The notes beneath the pieces are model-generated. The model was not told the DNA's origin. It saw only the letters and a list, made by a program, of their open reading frames with translations, and did not search any database. A stretch of 61,523 bases of DNA from Cryobacterium fucosi (GTDB taxonomy: Bacteria; Actinomycetota; Actinomycetes; Actinomycetales; Microbacteriaceae): positions 1-61,523 of the forward strand of contig NZ_SOHH01000073.1 in the NCBI RefSeq assembly GCF_004403515.1. Reading direction: 5' to 3'. The position numbers and the translations under genes were made by a program. The first letter of the stretch is position 1. Each line of letters begins with the position of its first letter. Positions 8,581 to 17,914 of this stretch are shown in pieces.

Positions 8581-9500
8581 GCACCATGATTCCCGCCCCC
8601 GCGCAGCCCAGGCGCGGCATCCGCCCGGCGCAGTCGAAGTCGCCGCAGGTACCCCGCGCACAGCGTGAGAGCCCGTTCGCCCGCGGCGGCGCCCTGATCG
8701 TGATGGGCGTGTTCACGCTCTACTTCCTGGTGCCGATCTGGTGGCTCCTGGTGGCGGCGTCGAAGAACCGCGCCCAGTTCAACACCACCAACCCGCTCTG
8801 GTTCGCCGACTTCTCGTTGTTCGAGAACATCGGCAATCTCGTGGCCTACCGCGACGGCGTCTACCTCAAGTGGATGCTCAACAGCGCGCTCTACGCCGGC
8901 GGCGGCGCCTTCATCGGCACCCTCATCGCCGGAATGTGCGGCTACGCCCTCGCCAAGTACCGGTTCCCCGGCCGCGAACTCATCTTCAACGTCGTGCTCG
9001 GCGGGGTGCTCGTTCCCGCCACGGCCCTCGCCCTGCCCCTGTTCCTGATCTTCTCCCAGATCAGCCTCACCAACACGTTCTGGTCGGTGTTCCTGCCGAG
9101 CCTGGTCAGCCCGTTCGGGGTGTACCTGGCCCGGATCTACGCCTCGGCCAGCGTGCCGGACGAGCTGATCGAGGCCGCCCGCCTCGACGGTGCCGGCGAG
9201 GTGCGCACGTTCTTCACCGTCTCGGTGCGGATGATGGTGCCCGCCCTGGTCACGGTCTTCCTATTCCAGTTCGTCGCCATCTGGAACAACTTCTTCCTAC
9301 CGCTGATCATGCTCCGTGACGAGACCCTGTTCCCGGTCACGCTCGGTCTCTACGCCTGGAACTCCCAGGTGAACCAGATCCCCGTTCTGCGCGACTACGT
9401 GCTGATCGGCGCCCTGTTGTCGATCATCCCGCTGATCATCATCTTCCTTCTCCTCCAGCGCTTCTGGCGGAACGGCCTCAGCGCCGGTTCGGTCAAGTAG
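8577..9500 (+). CDS. Carbohydrate ABC transporter permease 2 (MalG/MsmG type)
   Basis: A 307-aa partner of the preceding permease. The start is taken as GTG 8577, overlapping the upstream TGA (GTGA), because GGAAGGA (8564-8570) sits 6 nt before it. ATG 8586 is an alternative. The N-terminal 37 residues are basic and cytoplasmic, then six membrane helices follow with the EAA loop EAARLDGAG at 199-207. Both permeases share the same EAA sequence, consistent with a heterodimer. The next gene encodes the matching solute-binding lipoprotein. Confidence 0.93.
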   Translation: MSTMIPAPAQPRRGIRPAQSKSPQVPRAQRESPFARGGALIVMGVFTLYFLVPIWWLLVAASKNRAQFNTTNPLWFADFSLFENIGNLVAYRDGVYLKWMLNSALYAGGGAFIGTLIAGMCGYALAKYRFPGRELIFNVVLGGVLVPATALALPLFLIFSQISLTNTFWSVFLPSLVSPFGVYLARIYASASVPDELIEAARLDGAGEVRTFFTVSVRMMVPALVTVFLFQFVAIWNNFFLPLIMLRDETLFPVTLGLYAWNSQVNQIPVLRDYVLIGALLSIIPLIIIFLLLQRFWRNGLSAGSVK

Positions 9501-9603
9501 CCCCAAACGTCACCTCCCGCATCACCCGCACCACCCGCACCGCAGCAGTATCCGCTTGGACAGCCCAGGCGGATTCCTTCCCCCAAGAGAAAAGACAAAC
9601 ACA

Positions 9604-10932
9604 ATGCGAATGAAGAAAAGAGCAGTCGCCGTCGCCTTGCTCGCCGTGGCGTCCGTCGCCCTGACCGCCTGCGCCACCTCCGTCCCCACTGGGGATACCG
9701 CGGCCGCCGCCTGCGCCCCGTCCAAGGGCAAGGTCGACCTGACCTTCACCACCTGGATTCCCGGCATGGAAGACACCGTCGCGGTGTGGAACAAGGCCAA
9801 CCCTGACATCCAGGTCAAGGTGCAGACCGGCCCGAACGGAAACGGCGGCACCTACCAGAACTTCTTCAACCAGCTCAAGGCCGGAAACGCGCCGGACCTG
9901 GGCCAGATCGAATACGACGCGCTGCCGAACTTCCGGGTGCAGGACGGCCTGACCGACCTGGCCGCCTGCGACGGGGTGCTCGACGCCAAGAGCGACTTCG
10001 TCGACTGGACCTGGGGTCAGGTGAACTTCGGCGAGGACAAGTCGGTCTACGCCATCCCGCAGGACGCCGGCCCCATGGCGATGTTCTACCGTGCCGACCT
10101 GTTCACGGCGAACAACATCGCGATTCCGACCACCTGGGACGAATTCGCCACCGCGGCGGAGAAGGTGCGCGCCACCGGCGGCTACATCACCAACTTCTCG
10201 CAGAGCGACATCAACCAGTTCGCCGGGTTCGTCTGGCAGGCCGGCGGGAAGTGGTTCAAGAACGACGGCGACAAGTGGACCGTCGACCTGACCGACCCGA
10301 CCACGACCAAGGTCGCCGCCTACTGGCAGGACCTGATCGACCGGGACCTCGTCTCGACGAACCCGCCGTGGACCGATGAGTGGAACAACGCCTACAACTC
10401 CGGCAGTAACTGGACCTGGAACTCCGCAGCCTGGGGTGCCAACTCCATCGCCAGCGGCGCCCCGGACACCACGGGCAAGTGGGCCGTCGCGCAGTCTCCG
10501 CAGTGGAACGCCGGCGACAAGGCCAGCGGCAACTGGGGTGGTTCGTCCACCGCTGTCTTCAAGGGTTCCAAGCACCCCTACGAGGCCGCGAAGTTCGCCC
10601 TGTGGCTGAACACCTCCGACGAGTCGCTCACGATGCTGAACAAGTCCGCCAACCTCTACCCGGCGGCGAAGTCCGGCCTCGAACTGCCCGCGCTCAAGGC
10701 AGGCGTGCCGTTCTACGGCGACCAGGCGATCTACGACGAGTTCGCGATCGCATCCGCCCAGGTCTCCCCGGACTTCGTCTGGGGCCCGACCATGACCCAG
10801 ACCTACAATGATGTCTCAGACGGTTTCAAGGCCGCGGTCAGCGGCAAGGGAACCCTCGCCGAGGCGTTGAAGGTCGGCCAGGCCAACACGATCGCGGCCA
10901 TGACGGCGCAGTCGATCCCGGTCAACAAGTAG
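9604..10932 (+). CDS. Extracellular sugar-binding lipoprotein (ABC importer)
   Basis: A 442-aa family 1 extracellular solute-binding protein. The signal peptide ends in the lipobox LTAC with Cys23, so it is anchored outside the membrane. The mature protein opens with KVDLTFTTWIPG and contains the KAGNAPDLGQIEYDALP segment typical of sugar-binding proteins; its Trp-rich region (GSNWTWNSAAWGANS) could line a sugar pocket. The start at 9604 (MRMKKR) fits the signal peptide, whereas the 16-codon upstream extension does not. It delivers galactosides to the two permeases upstream. A stem-loop follows the gene. Confidence 0.94.
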   Translation: MRMKKRAVAVALLAVASVALTACATSVPTGDTAAAACAPSKGKVDLTFTTWIPGMEDTVAVWNKANPDIQVKVQTGPNGNGGTYQNFFNQLKAGNAPDLGQIEYDALPNFRVQDGLTDLAACDGVLDAKSDFVDWTWGQVNFGEDKSVYAIPQDAGPMAMFYRADLFTANNIAIPTTWDEFATAAEKVRATGGYITNFSQSDINQFAGFVWQAGGKWFKNDGDKWTVDLTDPTTTKVAAYWQDLIDRDLVSTNPPWTDEWNNAYNSGSNWTWNSAAWGANSIASGAPDTTGKWAVAQSPQWNAGDKASGNWGGSSTAVFKGSKHPYEAAKFALWLNTSDESLTMLNKSANLYPAAKSGLELPALKAGVPFYGDQAIYDEFAIASAQVSPDFVWGPTMTQTYNDVSDGFKAAVSGKGTLAEALKVGQANTIAAMTAQSIPVNK

Positions 10933-10947
10933 CAGCCGAACGACACT

Positions 10948-10988
10948 GAGTCGGGGTGGCCGGTCCTCGCGGCCGGTCACCCCGACTC
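10948..10988 (+). terminator. Stem-loop after the binding-protein gene
   Basis: GAGTCGGGGTG (10948-10958) pairs perfectly with CACCCCGACTC (10978-10988); the 19-nt interior can extend with CCGG pairs. There is no strong T tract. It may terminate transcription or stabilise the transporter mRNA and so lower expression of the alpha-galactosidase gene downstream. Confidence 0.6.
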
Positions 10989-11059
10989 GTTTCACGAGCT
11001 CCACCCGTTCCATCCATTCCATCCGTTCGCGCAATGACAACCAGTTAGCAGCAGATCAC

Positions 11060-13249
11060 GTGAGTTCCCCTGTCCGGACAACCGCCGTGTCGGGTGCCCC
11101 GACGATGGTCCACCAACTGCGTGCCGCAGGCACCAGCATCGTGCTGGATGCCCGCGGCACGGGCGTTCCCGTCGTCGTGCACTGGGGCGGCGACCTCGGG
11201 GCGCTCTCCGCTGCCGAGCTGGTCGTGGTCGCCGACTCGGCCGTACCGGCCATCCCGCCGAGCTCGGTCGACATCCCGCTCCGGCTGTCCCTTCTTCCCA
11301 CGCCGAGGGAGGGCTGGAGCGGCCGCCCCGGGCTCACCGGGTTCCGCGTCGGCACAGGCGCGGCCGCGCTCGAGTTTCGCCTCGCCGAGGTGCGTCCGTC
11401 CGGTCCGCTTGCCCTGGCCATCCTGCTGACGGATGCCGCCGCCGGCCTTGACCTTCGGACCGAACTCGAACTCTCCGTGCAGGGTGTGCTGCGCCTGCGG
11501 CACACCCTCACCAACTCCGGCGGGTCGGCCTTCGAACTCGGCTCGCTCGGGGTCACCCTGCCGGTGCCCGACCGCGCGGCGGAGCTTCTCGACTTCACGG
11601 GCCTCTGGAGCCACGAGCGCCGGCCGCAGCGCAGCATCCTCGGCCAGGGCGTCTGGAGCCGCGAGTCACGGCACGGTCGCCCCGGCCACGACGACGCCTT
11701 CCTGACCGTTGCCGGCACGCCCGGGTTCGGGTTCCGCGCCGGCGAGGTCTGGGCCACCCACCTGGCCTGGAGCGGCGACAAGCACACCTGGGCCGAGAGA
11801 AGTCCGCTGGGCCAGGCAACGCTCGGAGGCAGCGAACTCCTCGCGCCCGGCGAACTGAGCCTGGCCGCCGGGGAGATGTACACCTCCCCGTGGACCGTGG
11901 CCGTGTACTCGGCTGCCGGGCTCGACGGGCTGTCGGCCAGGCTGCACCCGTGGATCCGCTCCTGGTCCACGCTCCGTGCGCCCGGACCGGTCCCGGCCGG
12001 CCGGCCGCGGCCGGTCGTGCTCAACACCTGGGAGGCGGTCTACTTCGACCATGACCTGCCCACGCTGACCCGACTGGCCGACGTGGCGGCACGGGTCGGA
12101 GTCGAACGGTTCGTGCTCGACGACGGCTGGTTCACCGGGCGCTCCGACGAGCGGCGCGCGCTCGGCGACTGGTTCGTCGACGCGGCCGCCTGGCCGGACG
12201 GGTTGCATCCTCTGATCGACCACGTGCGCGGCGCCGGCCTCGACTTCGGCCTCTGGGTGGAACCCGAGATGGTGAGCCTCGACTCCGACCTGGCACGGCA
12301 GCATCCGGACTGGGTGCTCGGCACCGACGGCTCACCGACCTGGCGGTTCCAGCGGGTGCTCGACCTCGACAACCCGGATGCCTTCGCCTGGCTGCTCGCG
12401 CGGCTCGACGCCCTTCTCACCGAATACCCGATCGGCTACCTCAAGTGGGACCATAATCGTGACCTGCTGGCCGGCTCGGCGCACCGACAGACGGCCGCCC
12501 TCTACCGGCTGATCGACGCCGTGCGAGCCGCGCACCCCGGTGTGGAGATCGAGTCCTGCGCGTCGGGCGGCGCCCGGATCGACCTCGGCATCCTCGAACG
12601 CGTCGACCGGGTCTGGACCAGCGACACCAACGACCCGCTCGAACGGCAGCTGATCCAGCGCTACACGGGCGTTCTCGTGCCTCCGGAATACCTCGGCGGG
12701 CACCTCGGTGCGGCGACCGCGCACACCACCGGGCGCACCGCCGACCTCGGCTTCCGGCTCGCCACCGCGCTGTTCGGCAGCGCCGGCATCGAATGGGACC
12801 TCACCGAGGCGAACGAGGACGAGCTCGACACGATCGCGGACTGGGTGGCCAGGTACAAGGCGCTCCGCCCGCTCCTGCACTCCGGAACCGTCGTGCGGGC
12901 CGACGCCAGCGATCCGGCGCTCGAGCTGCACGGGGTCGTCTCGGACGACCGCTCCTCAGGGGTGTTCGCCTATGTGGCCCTCGCCGCCCCGCGCGCCGCG
13001 GTGCCCGCGCCGCTCCGTTTCCCCGGCCTCGACCCCGACCGGAGCTACCGGGTGGCGCCGCTCGCCCTGGGTTCCCCTCCGCGCACGGTGCAGGATGCCC
13101 CGCCCGGCTGGCTCGCGCCCGGCTGGCTCGCGCCCGGGGGCATCACCCTCCCCGGCGCGGTGCTTGCTCTCATCGGGCTGCCCGCTCCGCTGCTGTCCCC
13201 GGAGCAGGCCGCGCTCTACACGGTCGACGTGGTGCCGGCGCCGCAGTAG
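11060..13249 (+). CDS. GH36 alpha-galactosidase
   Basis: A 729-aa glycoside hydrolase family 36 alpha-galactosidase, cleaving terminal alpha-1,6-galactose from melibiose or raffinose-type sugars. The N-terminal beta-sandwich is followed by the catalytic barrel with VLDDGWFTGR, the nucleophile Asp464 in LKWDHNRD and the acid/base Asp522 in VWTSDTNDP, next to the ESCASGGARID substrate-binding loop. There is no signal peptide, so it works on imported sugars. GTG 11060 is used; ATG 11105 (MVHQLRAAG) would be a shorter alternative. A small in-frame duplication (PGWLAPGWLAP) lies near the C-terminus. Together with GH42 it lets the cell use both alpha- and beta-galactosides. Confidence 0.95.
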   Translation: MSSPVRTTAVSGAPTMVHQLRAAGTSIVLDARGTGVPVVVHWGGDLGALSAAELVVVADSAVPAIPPSSVDIPLRLSLLPTPREGWSGRPGLTGFRVGTGAAALEFRLAEVRPSGPLALAILLTDAAAGLDLRTELELSVQGVLRLRHTLTNSGGSAFELGSLGVTLPVPDRAAELLDFTGLWSHERRPQRSILGQGVWSRESRHGRPGHDDAFLTVAGTPGFGFRAGEVWATHLAWSGDKHTWAERSPLGQATLGGSELLAPGELSLAAGEMYTSPWTVAVYSAAGLDGLSARLHPWIRSWSTLRAPGPVPAGRPRPVVLNTWEAVYFDHDLPTLTRLADVAARVGVERFVLDDGWFTGRSDERRALGDWFVDAAAWPDGLHPLIDHVRGAGLDFGLWVEPEMVSLDSDLARQHPDWVLGTDGSPTWRFQRVLDLDNPDAFAWLLARLDALLTEYPIGYLKWDHNRDLLAGSAHRQTAALYRLIDAVRAAHPGVEIESCASGGARIDLGILERVDRVWTSDTNDPLERQLIQRYTGVLVPPEYLGGHLGAATAHTTGRTADLGFRLATALFGSAGIEWDLTEANEDELDTIADWVARYKALRPLLHSGTVVRADASDPALELHGVVSDDRSSGVFAYVALAAPRAAVPAPLRFPGLDPDRSYRVAPLALGSPPRTVQDAPPGWLAPGWLAPGGITLPGAVLALIGLPAPLLSPEQAALYTVDVVPAPQ

Positions 13250-13258
13250 CCCGCGCGC

Positions 13259-13443
13259 CACGCGCGCAGCGGCGCCGCCCGGCATCCGTCTCCCCGCGCC
13301 ACGCCGAGATCGACCTTTCCGGTCGAACCCGACCGGTGCGCGGGTCGGTTTCGACCGGAAAGGTCGATCTCGCCCGGGGGGAGTTGCCCGGGGGAGGCGC
13401 CGGGGGGAGTCGCGCGCCCCACGCGCGCAGCGGCGCCGCCCGG
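13259..13443. repeat. Long palindrome flanked by 24-bp direct repeats
   Basis: Two identical 24-bp direct repeats (starting CACGCGCGCAGCGGCGCCGC; 13259-13282 and 13420-13443) flank a hairpin with 30-bp arms (13305-13334 and 13343-13372, one mismatch) and an 8-nt loop. The arm begins CGAGATCGACCTTTCCGGTC. It lies between the convergent alpha-galactosidase and alcohol dehydrogenase genes, so it could act as a two-way terminator. The flanking direct repeats also suggest a dispersed repeat element. Confidence 0.85.
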
Positions 13444-13483
13444 GGAAACCCACCCGGACGGCGCCGCTCCTGCCGAGCGCCGG

Positions 13484-14563
13484 TCAGTAGGTGATCACCA
13501 CGCGGCCGTCGATCTTGCCGTGCTTCATCTCATCGAGGACGGCGTTGATCTCGTCCAGCCCGCGGGTGGTCACGGTCGGGTGGATCAGGCCGCGGGTGAA
13601 GAAGTCCAGCGCCTCCGCCATGTCCTTGCGGGTGCCGACGATCGACCCTCGGATGGTCAGCCCCTTGAGCACGATATCGAAGATGGGCGCCGGGAAGTCG
13701 CCCGGCGGCAGCCCGTTGAAGACGATCGTCCCGCCGCGGCGCACCTCGCCGATCGCGTGCGCGAACGCCCGCGGGTGCACGGCGGTCACGAGCACGGCGT
13801 GGGCTCCGCCGGTCTCCCTCTGGATGACCTCGATCGGATCCTCGTTCATCGCGTTCACGGTGAGTTCCGCGCCGTGCAGGCGGGCCAGGGCGAGTTTGTC
13901 GTCGGCCACGTCCACGGCGACGACCCGGAGGCCCATGGCCTTCGCGTACTGCACGGCGAGGTGGCCGAGGCCGCCGATGCCGGAGATGACAACCCACTGG
14001 CCCGGTTTGGCCTCGGTCATCTTGAGGCCCTTGTAGACGGTGACGCCCGCGCAGAGCAACGGGGCGACGGCGATGAGGTCCATGCCGTCCGGGATGCGCA
14101 CGGCGAAGCGGGAGTCGACCAGCATGTACTGGCCGAACGACCCGTCCACGCTGTAGCCGCCGTTCTGCTGCTGCTCGCACAGGGTTTCCCAGCCGGTCTG
14201 GCAGTACTCGCAGGTGCCGCACGCCGACCAGAGCCAGGCGTTGCCGACGACGTCTCCGACCGAGAGGTCCGTGACGCCCTCGCCGAGGGCGACGACCGTG
14301 CCGACACCCTCGTGGCCGGGGATGAACGGCGGGCTGGGCTTGACCGGCCAGTCGCCTTCGACCGCGTGCAGGTCGGTGTGGCAGACGCCGGTGCTGATGA
14401 GTTTCACGAGGGCTTGGCCATGGCCGGGCGTGGGGATCGGGACATCCTCGACCGCCAGGTCGTGGCCGAAGCTCCTGACCACGGCGGCCTGCATGGTCGT
14501 GGCGGTGAGCCTGCCGGGCGTCTGGCTGCCGGCTTCCCCTGTGGTCGTTTCAGTCAATGTCAT
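13484..14563 (-). CDS. adhP: Zinc-dependent alcohol dehydrogenase (AdhP type)
   Basis: A 359-aa medium-chain, NAD-dependent alcohol dehydrogenase. Catalytic zinc ligands are Cys61 (GVCHTDLH), His84 with Glu85 (PGHEGVG) and Cys171 (PLLCAGVT). The structural zinc site has four cysteines at 115, 118, 121 and 129, and the Rossmann motif GIGGLG is at 195-200. ATG 14563 is supported by a GGGAG ribosome binding site. The protein has about 24 extra N-terminal residues before MQAAVV, where AdhP proteins usually begin. It is divergent from the MarR gene, which could regulate it. Likely roles are ethanol or short-chain alcohol oxidation, or the reverse. Confidence 0.92.
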   Translation of the reverse strand: MTLTETTTGEAGSQTPGRLTATTMQAAVVRSFGHDLAVEDVPIPTPGHGQALVKLISTGVCHTDLHAVEGDWPVKPSPPFIPGHEGVGTVVALGEGVTDLSVGDVVGNAWLWSACGTCEYCQTGWETLCEQQQNGGYSVDGSFGQYMLVDSRFAVRIPDGMDLIAVAPLLCAGVTVYKGLKMTEAKPGQWVVISGIGGLGHLAVQYAKAMGLRVVAVDVADDKLALARLHGAELTVNAMNEDPIEVIQRETGGAHAVLVTAVHPRAFAHAIGEVRRGGTIVFNGLPPGDFPAPIFDIVLKGLTIRGSIVGTRKDMAEALDFFTRGLIHPTVTTRGLDEINAVLDEMKHGKIDGRVVITY

Positions 14564-14770
14564 TGCTTCACTCCCTAGTACGAACGTCTTCGTCCGTGGT
14601 CCGAGGCTAGGTCTCGGTGCGTTGCGGGAGGTTGCGCGCAACGTTGCGGGCGCCGCCGCGGGCACCGATGGTGCCGCTGCTGCCGAGGCTGACGACGCGC
14701 GGCGCCGGCTTGGCCGTGCCCTAATTGCTTTAGCACCTAAACTAAATCCACTGGACGGAAGCGGTGGATC

Positions 14771-15319
14771 ATGGGCGGTCAGGCACGGATCACGGACGGC
14801 GGCCGGGTGAGCGGCACGAGCCGGCAGCGGGGACTCGCCCGGGTGCTGGCGGCGATCGGCGCGGTCAACCGAGAGTTCACGGCGCGCGGCAGCTACCCGT
14901 TCCAGGGCCGGGCGCTGGGCCGGTCCCAGCTGGATCTCCTCTTCGTGCTGTCGCAGGCCGACGGCGTCGGCGTCGGTGGCCTGGCTGCGGCGCTCGGCGT
15001 GACCAGCGGGGCGGTGACCCAGCTCGTCGACGCGCTGCGGGTGGACGGCCTGGTCACCAGTGAGGTCAATCCCGCCGACCGCCGGGGCCGGATCATCCGT
15101 CTGACGGGGGGCGCCGCCGCGGAGGTCGATGCGTTTCAGCGGGAGTACGTCGCCGCCCTGGCGCCGCGATTCGACGCCCTGACCACGGCCGAAGTGGCCG
15201 AGCTGGAACGACTCCTGAACAAGGTCGCAAAACCGCCGAATGCGGCGCCGAATGCGGCGCCGAACCCGGCGCCGAGATCGGCGGACCCGGGGCGAAGGCC
15301 GGCGGGCGACGAACATTGA
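14771..15319 (+). CDS. MarR-family transcriptional regulator
   Basis: A 182-aa winged-helix regulator. The recognition region LAAALGVTSGAVTQLVDAL and the wing sequence VNPADRRGRIIRLT are typical of MarR proteins, where the DxRxR wing contacts DNA. The C-terminus adds a Pro/Ala repeat (NAAPNAAPNPAP). It is divergent from the alcohol dehydrogenase and only 7 bp upstream of the NmrA-like gene, so either could be its target. An AT-rich stretch at 14723-14750 (TTGCTTTAGCACCTAAACTA) in the shared upstream region could hold its promoter and operator. Confidence 0.88.
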   Translation: MGGQARITDGGRVSGTSRQRGLARVLAAIGAVNREFTARGSYPFQGRALGRSQLDLLFVLSQADGVGVGGLAAALGVTSGAVTQLVDALRVDGLVTSEVNPADRRGRIIRLTGGAAAEVDAFQREYVAALAPRFDALTTAEVAELERLLNKVAKPPNAAPNAAPNPAPRSADPGRRPAGDEH

Positions 15320-15326
15320 GCACCTG

Positions 15327-16193
15327 ATGGGCAGCATCCTCGTGACCGGGGCCTCCGGAACGGTGGGGCGGGCGGTGGCGGGCGCCCTTGTGGCGGCCGG
15401 CGAAAGCGTCGTTTCCGCGGTGCGTGACCCTGGGCCCGGTGGTCGCGCCCCGGGGGCCGCCATCGTGCCGGGCAGCGAGCCGCGCGAGTTCGACTTCGGC
15501 GTTCCGTCCGGGTGGGCGAGCGCCTTCACCGGGGTCGACCGGCTGTTCCTGCTGCGTCCTCCGGCGATCGCGAATGTCGAGGACACTCTGCTCCCGGTGA
15601 TCGACGTGGCGCTGGAGCACGGCATCCGTCAAATCGTGTTCCTCTCCCTGCAGGGCGTGCAGTTCAACACCGCCACGCCGCACCACGCCGTGGAGGAGCA
15701 TCTGAGGAAGCGGAAGGCGCCCTATACGTTCCTGCGCCCGAACTTCTTCATGCAGAATCTGTCGACCGTGTACCGGGACGACATTCGCGAGCGCAGCGAG
15801 ATCTACCTGCCGGCGGCGGGCGCGCACACGGCGTTCATCGATGCCAGGGACATCGGCCGGGTCGCCGCTCGCGTGTTCACCGAGCCGGGGCATCCGGGCA
15901 AGGCCTACACGCTCTCGGGGGAGCGGTCGCTGACCTACGACCAGATCGCGAGCGTGCTCTCAGAGGTGCTCGGTCGCCGCATCACCTACGCGCGACCGAC
16001 CGCCTCGGAGTACAGTGCGCGGCTCGCGGCCCGCGGCGCGACCGCGGACTTCATCGCGGTGCAGGAGATGATCTACCGGATCGTGCGACTCCAGGTGTCC
16101 GCGATCCCGAACCGTGCCATCCGGAGGCTGACCGGCTCGCCGGCGACCTCGTTCCGGCAATTCGCGATCGACCACCGGGCGCTCTGGGAATAG
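15327..16193 (+). CDS. NmrA-like NAD(P)-binding protein
   Basis: A 288-aa atypical short-chain dehydrogenase of the NmrA/TMR group. The dinucleotide-binding motif VTGASGTVGRAV is at the N-terminus and the protein contains RQIVFLSLQGVQ, YTFLRPNFFMQNL and AFIDARDIG, in the order seen in NAD(P)H-binding YtfG/QorB-like proteins. It lacks the classical YxxxK active site, so a redox-sensing or quinone-reductase-like role is possible. The start at MGSILVTG is chosen because the upstream frame is Arg-rich and overlaps MarR. It probably forms an operon with MarR. Confidence 0.87.
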   Translation: MGSILVTGASGTVGRAVAGALVAAGESVVSAVRDPGPGGRAPGAAIVPGSEPREFDFGVPSGWASAFTGVDRLFLLRPPAIANVEDTLLPVIDVALEHGIRQIVFLSLQGVQFNTATPHHAVEEHLRKRKAPYTFLRPNFFMQNLSTVYRDDIRERSEIYLPAAGAHTAFIDARDIGRVAARVFTEPGHPGKAYTLSGERSLTYDQIASVLSEVLGRRITYARPTASEYSARLAARGATADFIAVQEMIYRIVRLQVSAIPNRAIRRLTGSPATSFRQFAIDHRALWE

Positions 16194-16225
16194 TCGTGCC
16201 GCGGCAGGGGGGCGGATGCCCAGGG

Positions 16226-16792
16226 TCAGCCGGTCGCGCCGGTCGGCCGCACAACCTCGTTGCGCTGGGTGAGTTGCACGATCTTCTTCGTGCCGTTCGC
16301 GAGGGTGACCTCCACCTCGAAGGCATGGTCGAGGGCGTTGCTGCGGTTGAAGCGGGTCACGGTGCCGCCGCCGACGTCGGCCAGGGCGACCTGTTCGGCG
16401 CTCGTGCGTTCGACGCTGGCGTGTTCGGCCTTGTCGAGCGCGCGCGGAGGGAGGTCGGCCGCGGCGTCGCCGATCCAGCCGGGAGCGCTCACCCAGACCA
16501 CAGCGAAGGACGCGTCGAGCTCGACGGTCACCTCGACCCCGTTCGCGAGCCGGGTCTCCACGGCATAGGGCGGGCCGGGGGCGGTGCGACGGTGGGCATC
16601 CGTCACGGTGCCGGGGCCGAGCTCGGCCAGGGCGGCATCGCTCGCGTGCGCCAGCACCGTGCCGGTGAGCCGCGTGTCGTCGGTGCCGCCCACGGTGGCG
16701 ATCCCGGCGGTCGCGAGCATCGCGGACGCGCCCACAACGGCAGCGACGATCCACGTCCGTTTCTGCACCCTGGTTGCCGTGATGAGACTCAT
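16226..16792 (-). CDS. Exported PepSY-domain protein
   Basis: A 188-aa protein with an N-terminal membrane anchor or signal (TWIVAAVVGASAMLATAGIA) and two weak PepSY-like repeats, one around ALAELGPGTVTDAHR...YAVETRLANGVEVTVELD and one around ALADVGGGTVTRFNR...FEVEVTLANGTKKIVQL. PepSY domains are often exported and can inhibit peptidases or bind ligands; the partner here is unknown. A GC-rich palindrome (16794-16808) lies directly before the start codon and supplies a GGGGG ribosome binding site on the minus strand. Confidence 0.8.
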   Translation of the reverse strand: MSLITATRVQKRTWIVAAVVGASAMLATAGIATVGGTDDTRLTGTVLAHASDAALAELGPGTVTDAHRRTAPGPPYAVETRLANGVEVTVELDASFAVVWVSAPGWIGDAAADLPPRALDKAEHASVERTSAEQVALADVGGGTVTRFNRSNALDHAFEVEVTLANGTKKIVQLTQRNEVVRPTGATG

Positions 16793-16793
16793 G

Positions 16794-16808
16794 CCCCCAG
16801 TGTGGGGG
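16794..16808. promoter_or_regulatory. C5-N5-G5 palindrome at the PepSY gene start
   Basis: CCCCCAGTGTGGGGG lies just before the PepSY start codon. Read on the minus strand it is CCCCCACACTGGGGG, close to motifs near 24115 and 33802. It could be an operator, or a hairpin hiding the ribosome binding site. Confidence 0.4.
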
Positions 16809-16876
16809 ACATGCCCCGCATTCGGCTGGCAGCCGCGCCGAGAATTGCTCGCTTCCCAGTTTCAGGCCCCGGGCGG

Positions 16877-17914
16877 TCAGGCGCGGAGCGTGGTTCCGGG
16901 TGCAGCCTCCCCGGCTAGGGCGCCGTCACCGGCTCCCTCGGCGTCCCGCGCTGCGTCCACCGCGGCGAAGTGCTCCAGGACCGCTCGCACCCGGGGCGAC
17001 GGCTCGCCGACCGGGTCCCGCACGGTCGGCAGCACCAACTCGGGCAGCTCGTCCGCCGACGGGAAGTTCGTGTAGACCTCGCGCAGGAACCGGTCGAGCC
17101 GGTTCCTCGGGCTGGGCGAGTCCGTCCAGGTGAGGGGAAGCCGGTCGGGTTCGGCCAGCGGGTCAAAGCCCAACAGCTCGATGCGGCGGGCGGATGCCGC
17201 GGCCCGGGCGGCCGAGTTGTGGCGCCGCCAGGTGGGGTTCGACATCACGGCCCCGGTCGCCAGCAGCACAAGCCCCAGGCCGACGACGCTGGCCGGGATC
17301 GCCGAGTGGATGCTGACCGCGCCATCCGTCATCGCCAGGATCAGTGCAGTCAGCACCCAGACCACCGGCGACATCACCATCATTGCGATGCCCGTCTTGC
17401 GCACCGCGGCGCTCCGCAGATGCCGCCAGGTCGGTGCCACGTGCAACCCGGAGTCGAACTTCTCGCGGTCGTCCGCAGTGATCACGGCATTCGCCTCGGC
17501 CTGCCAGGCGCTCGCAAGGGCATTGTCGCGGGCATCGATCGCCTGCACGAGAAGGTCAGCCCGCGGGAGCCAGCGGCTGAGGGTGCGTCCGTCGGGCCAG
17601 GACTGCCAGCTGGCGAAGTTGTTCTGGCGCTCCTCGCTGAGCTCCTCACGTCGCGCGAGCGAGGTGGCGGTTGCGGCGGCCATCGCCTTCTGCGCCTCGG
17701 CAACCCTGGTCTGCGGTCCGGCGAGGTGGCCGCTGGAATCGACGGCCAGAAAGGCCGCCACGAGAGCGTCGGCCGTTGCGAGCAGCGCGTCGTCCGGGTT
17801 CACGGCGGGTGCACCGTCGGCGCCGGCACCAGCGGCGCAGCCGACACTCGGTTCAGGGTTGTGCTCGATTGTCGTCTCCCCCCGTGGGATGCGCACATGG
17901 TGCGCATAACTCAC
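16877..17914 (-). CDS. Hypothetical protein with two transmembrane helices
   Basis: A 345-aa protein with no recognised family. A long N-terminal region, rich in Ala and charged residues and probably helical (TRVAEAQKAMAAATATSLAR, REELSEERQ), precedes two adjacent membrane helices (GIAMMVMSPVVWVLTALILAM and IPASVVGLGLVLLATGAVM). A cytoplasmic C-terminal domain follows, ending in an Ala/Gly/Glu-rich tail. GTG 17914 is the start: a GGAGG and a TATATT box (17920-17925) lie just upstream, allowing leaderless or SD-led translation. It is divergent from the first NERD gene. Confidence 0.7.
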   Translation of the reverse strand: MSYAHHVRIPRGETTIEHNPEPSVGCAAGAGADGAPAVNPDDALLATADALVAAFLAVDSSGHLAGPQTRVAEAQKAMAAATATSLARREELSEERQNNFASWQSWPDGRTLSRWLPRADLLVQAIDARDNALASAWQAEANAVITADDREKFDSGLHVAPTWRHLRSAAVRKTGIAMMVMSPVVWVLTALILAMTDGAVSIHSAIPASVVGLGLVLLATGAVMSNPTWRRHNSAARAAASARRIELLGFDPLAEPDRLPLTWTDSPSPRNRLDRFLREVYTNFPSADELPELVLPTVRDPVGEPSPRVRAVLEHFAAVDAARDAEGAGDGALAGEAAPGTTLRA

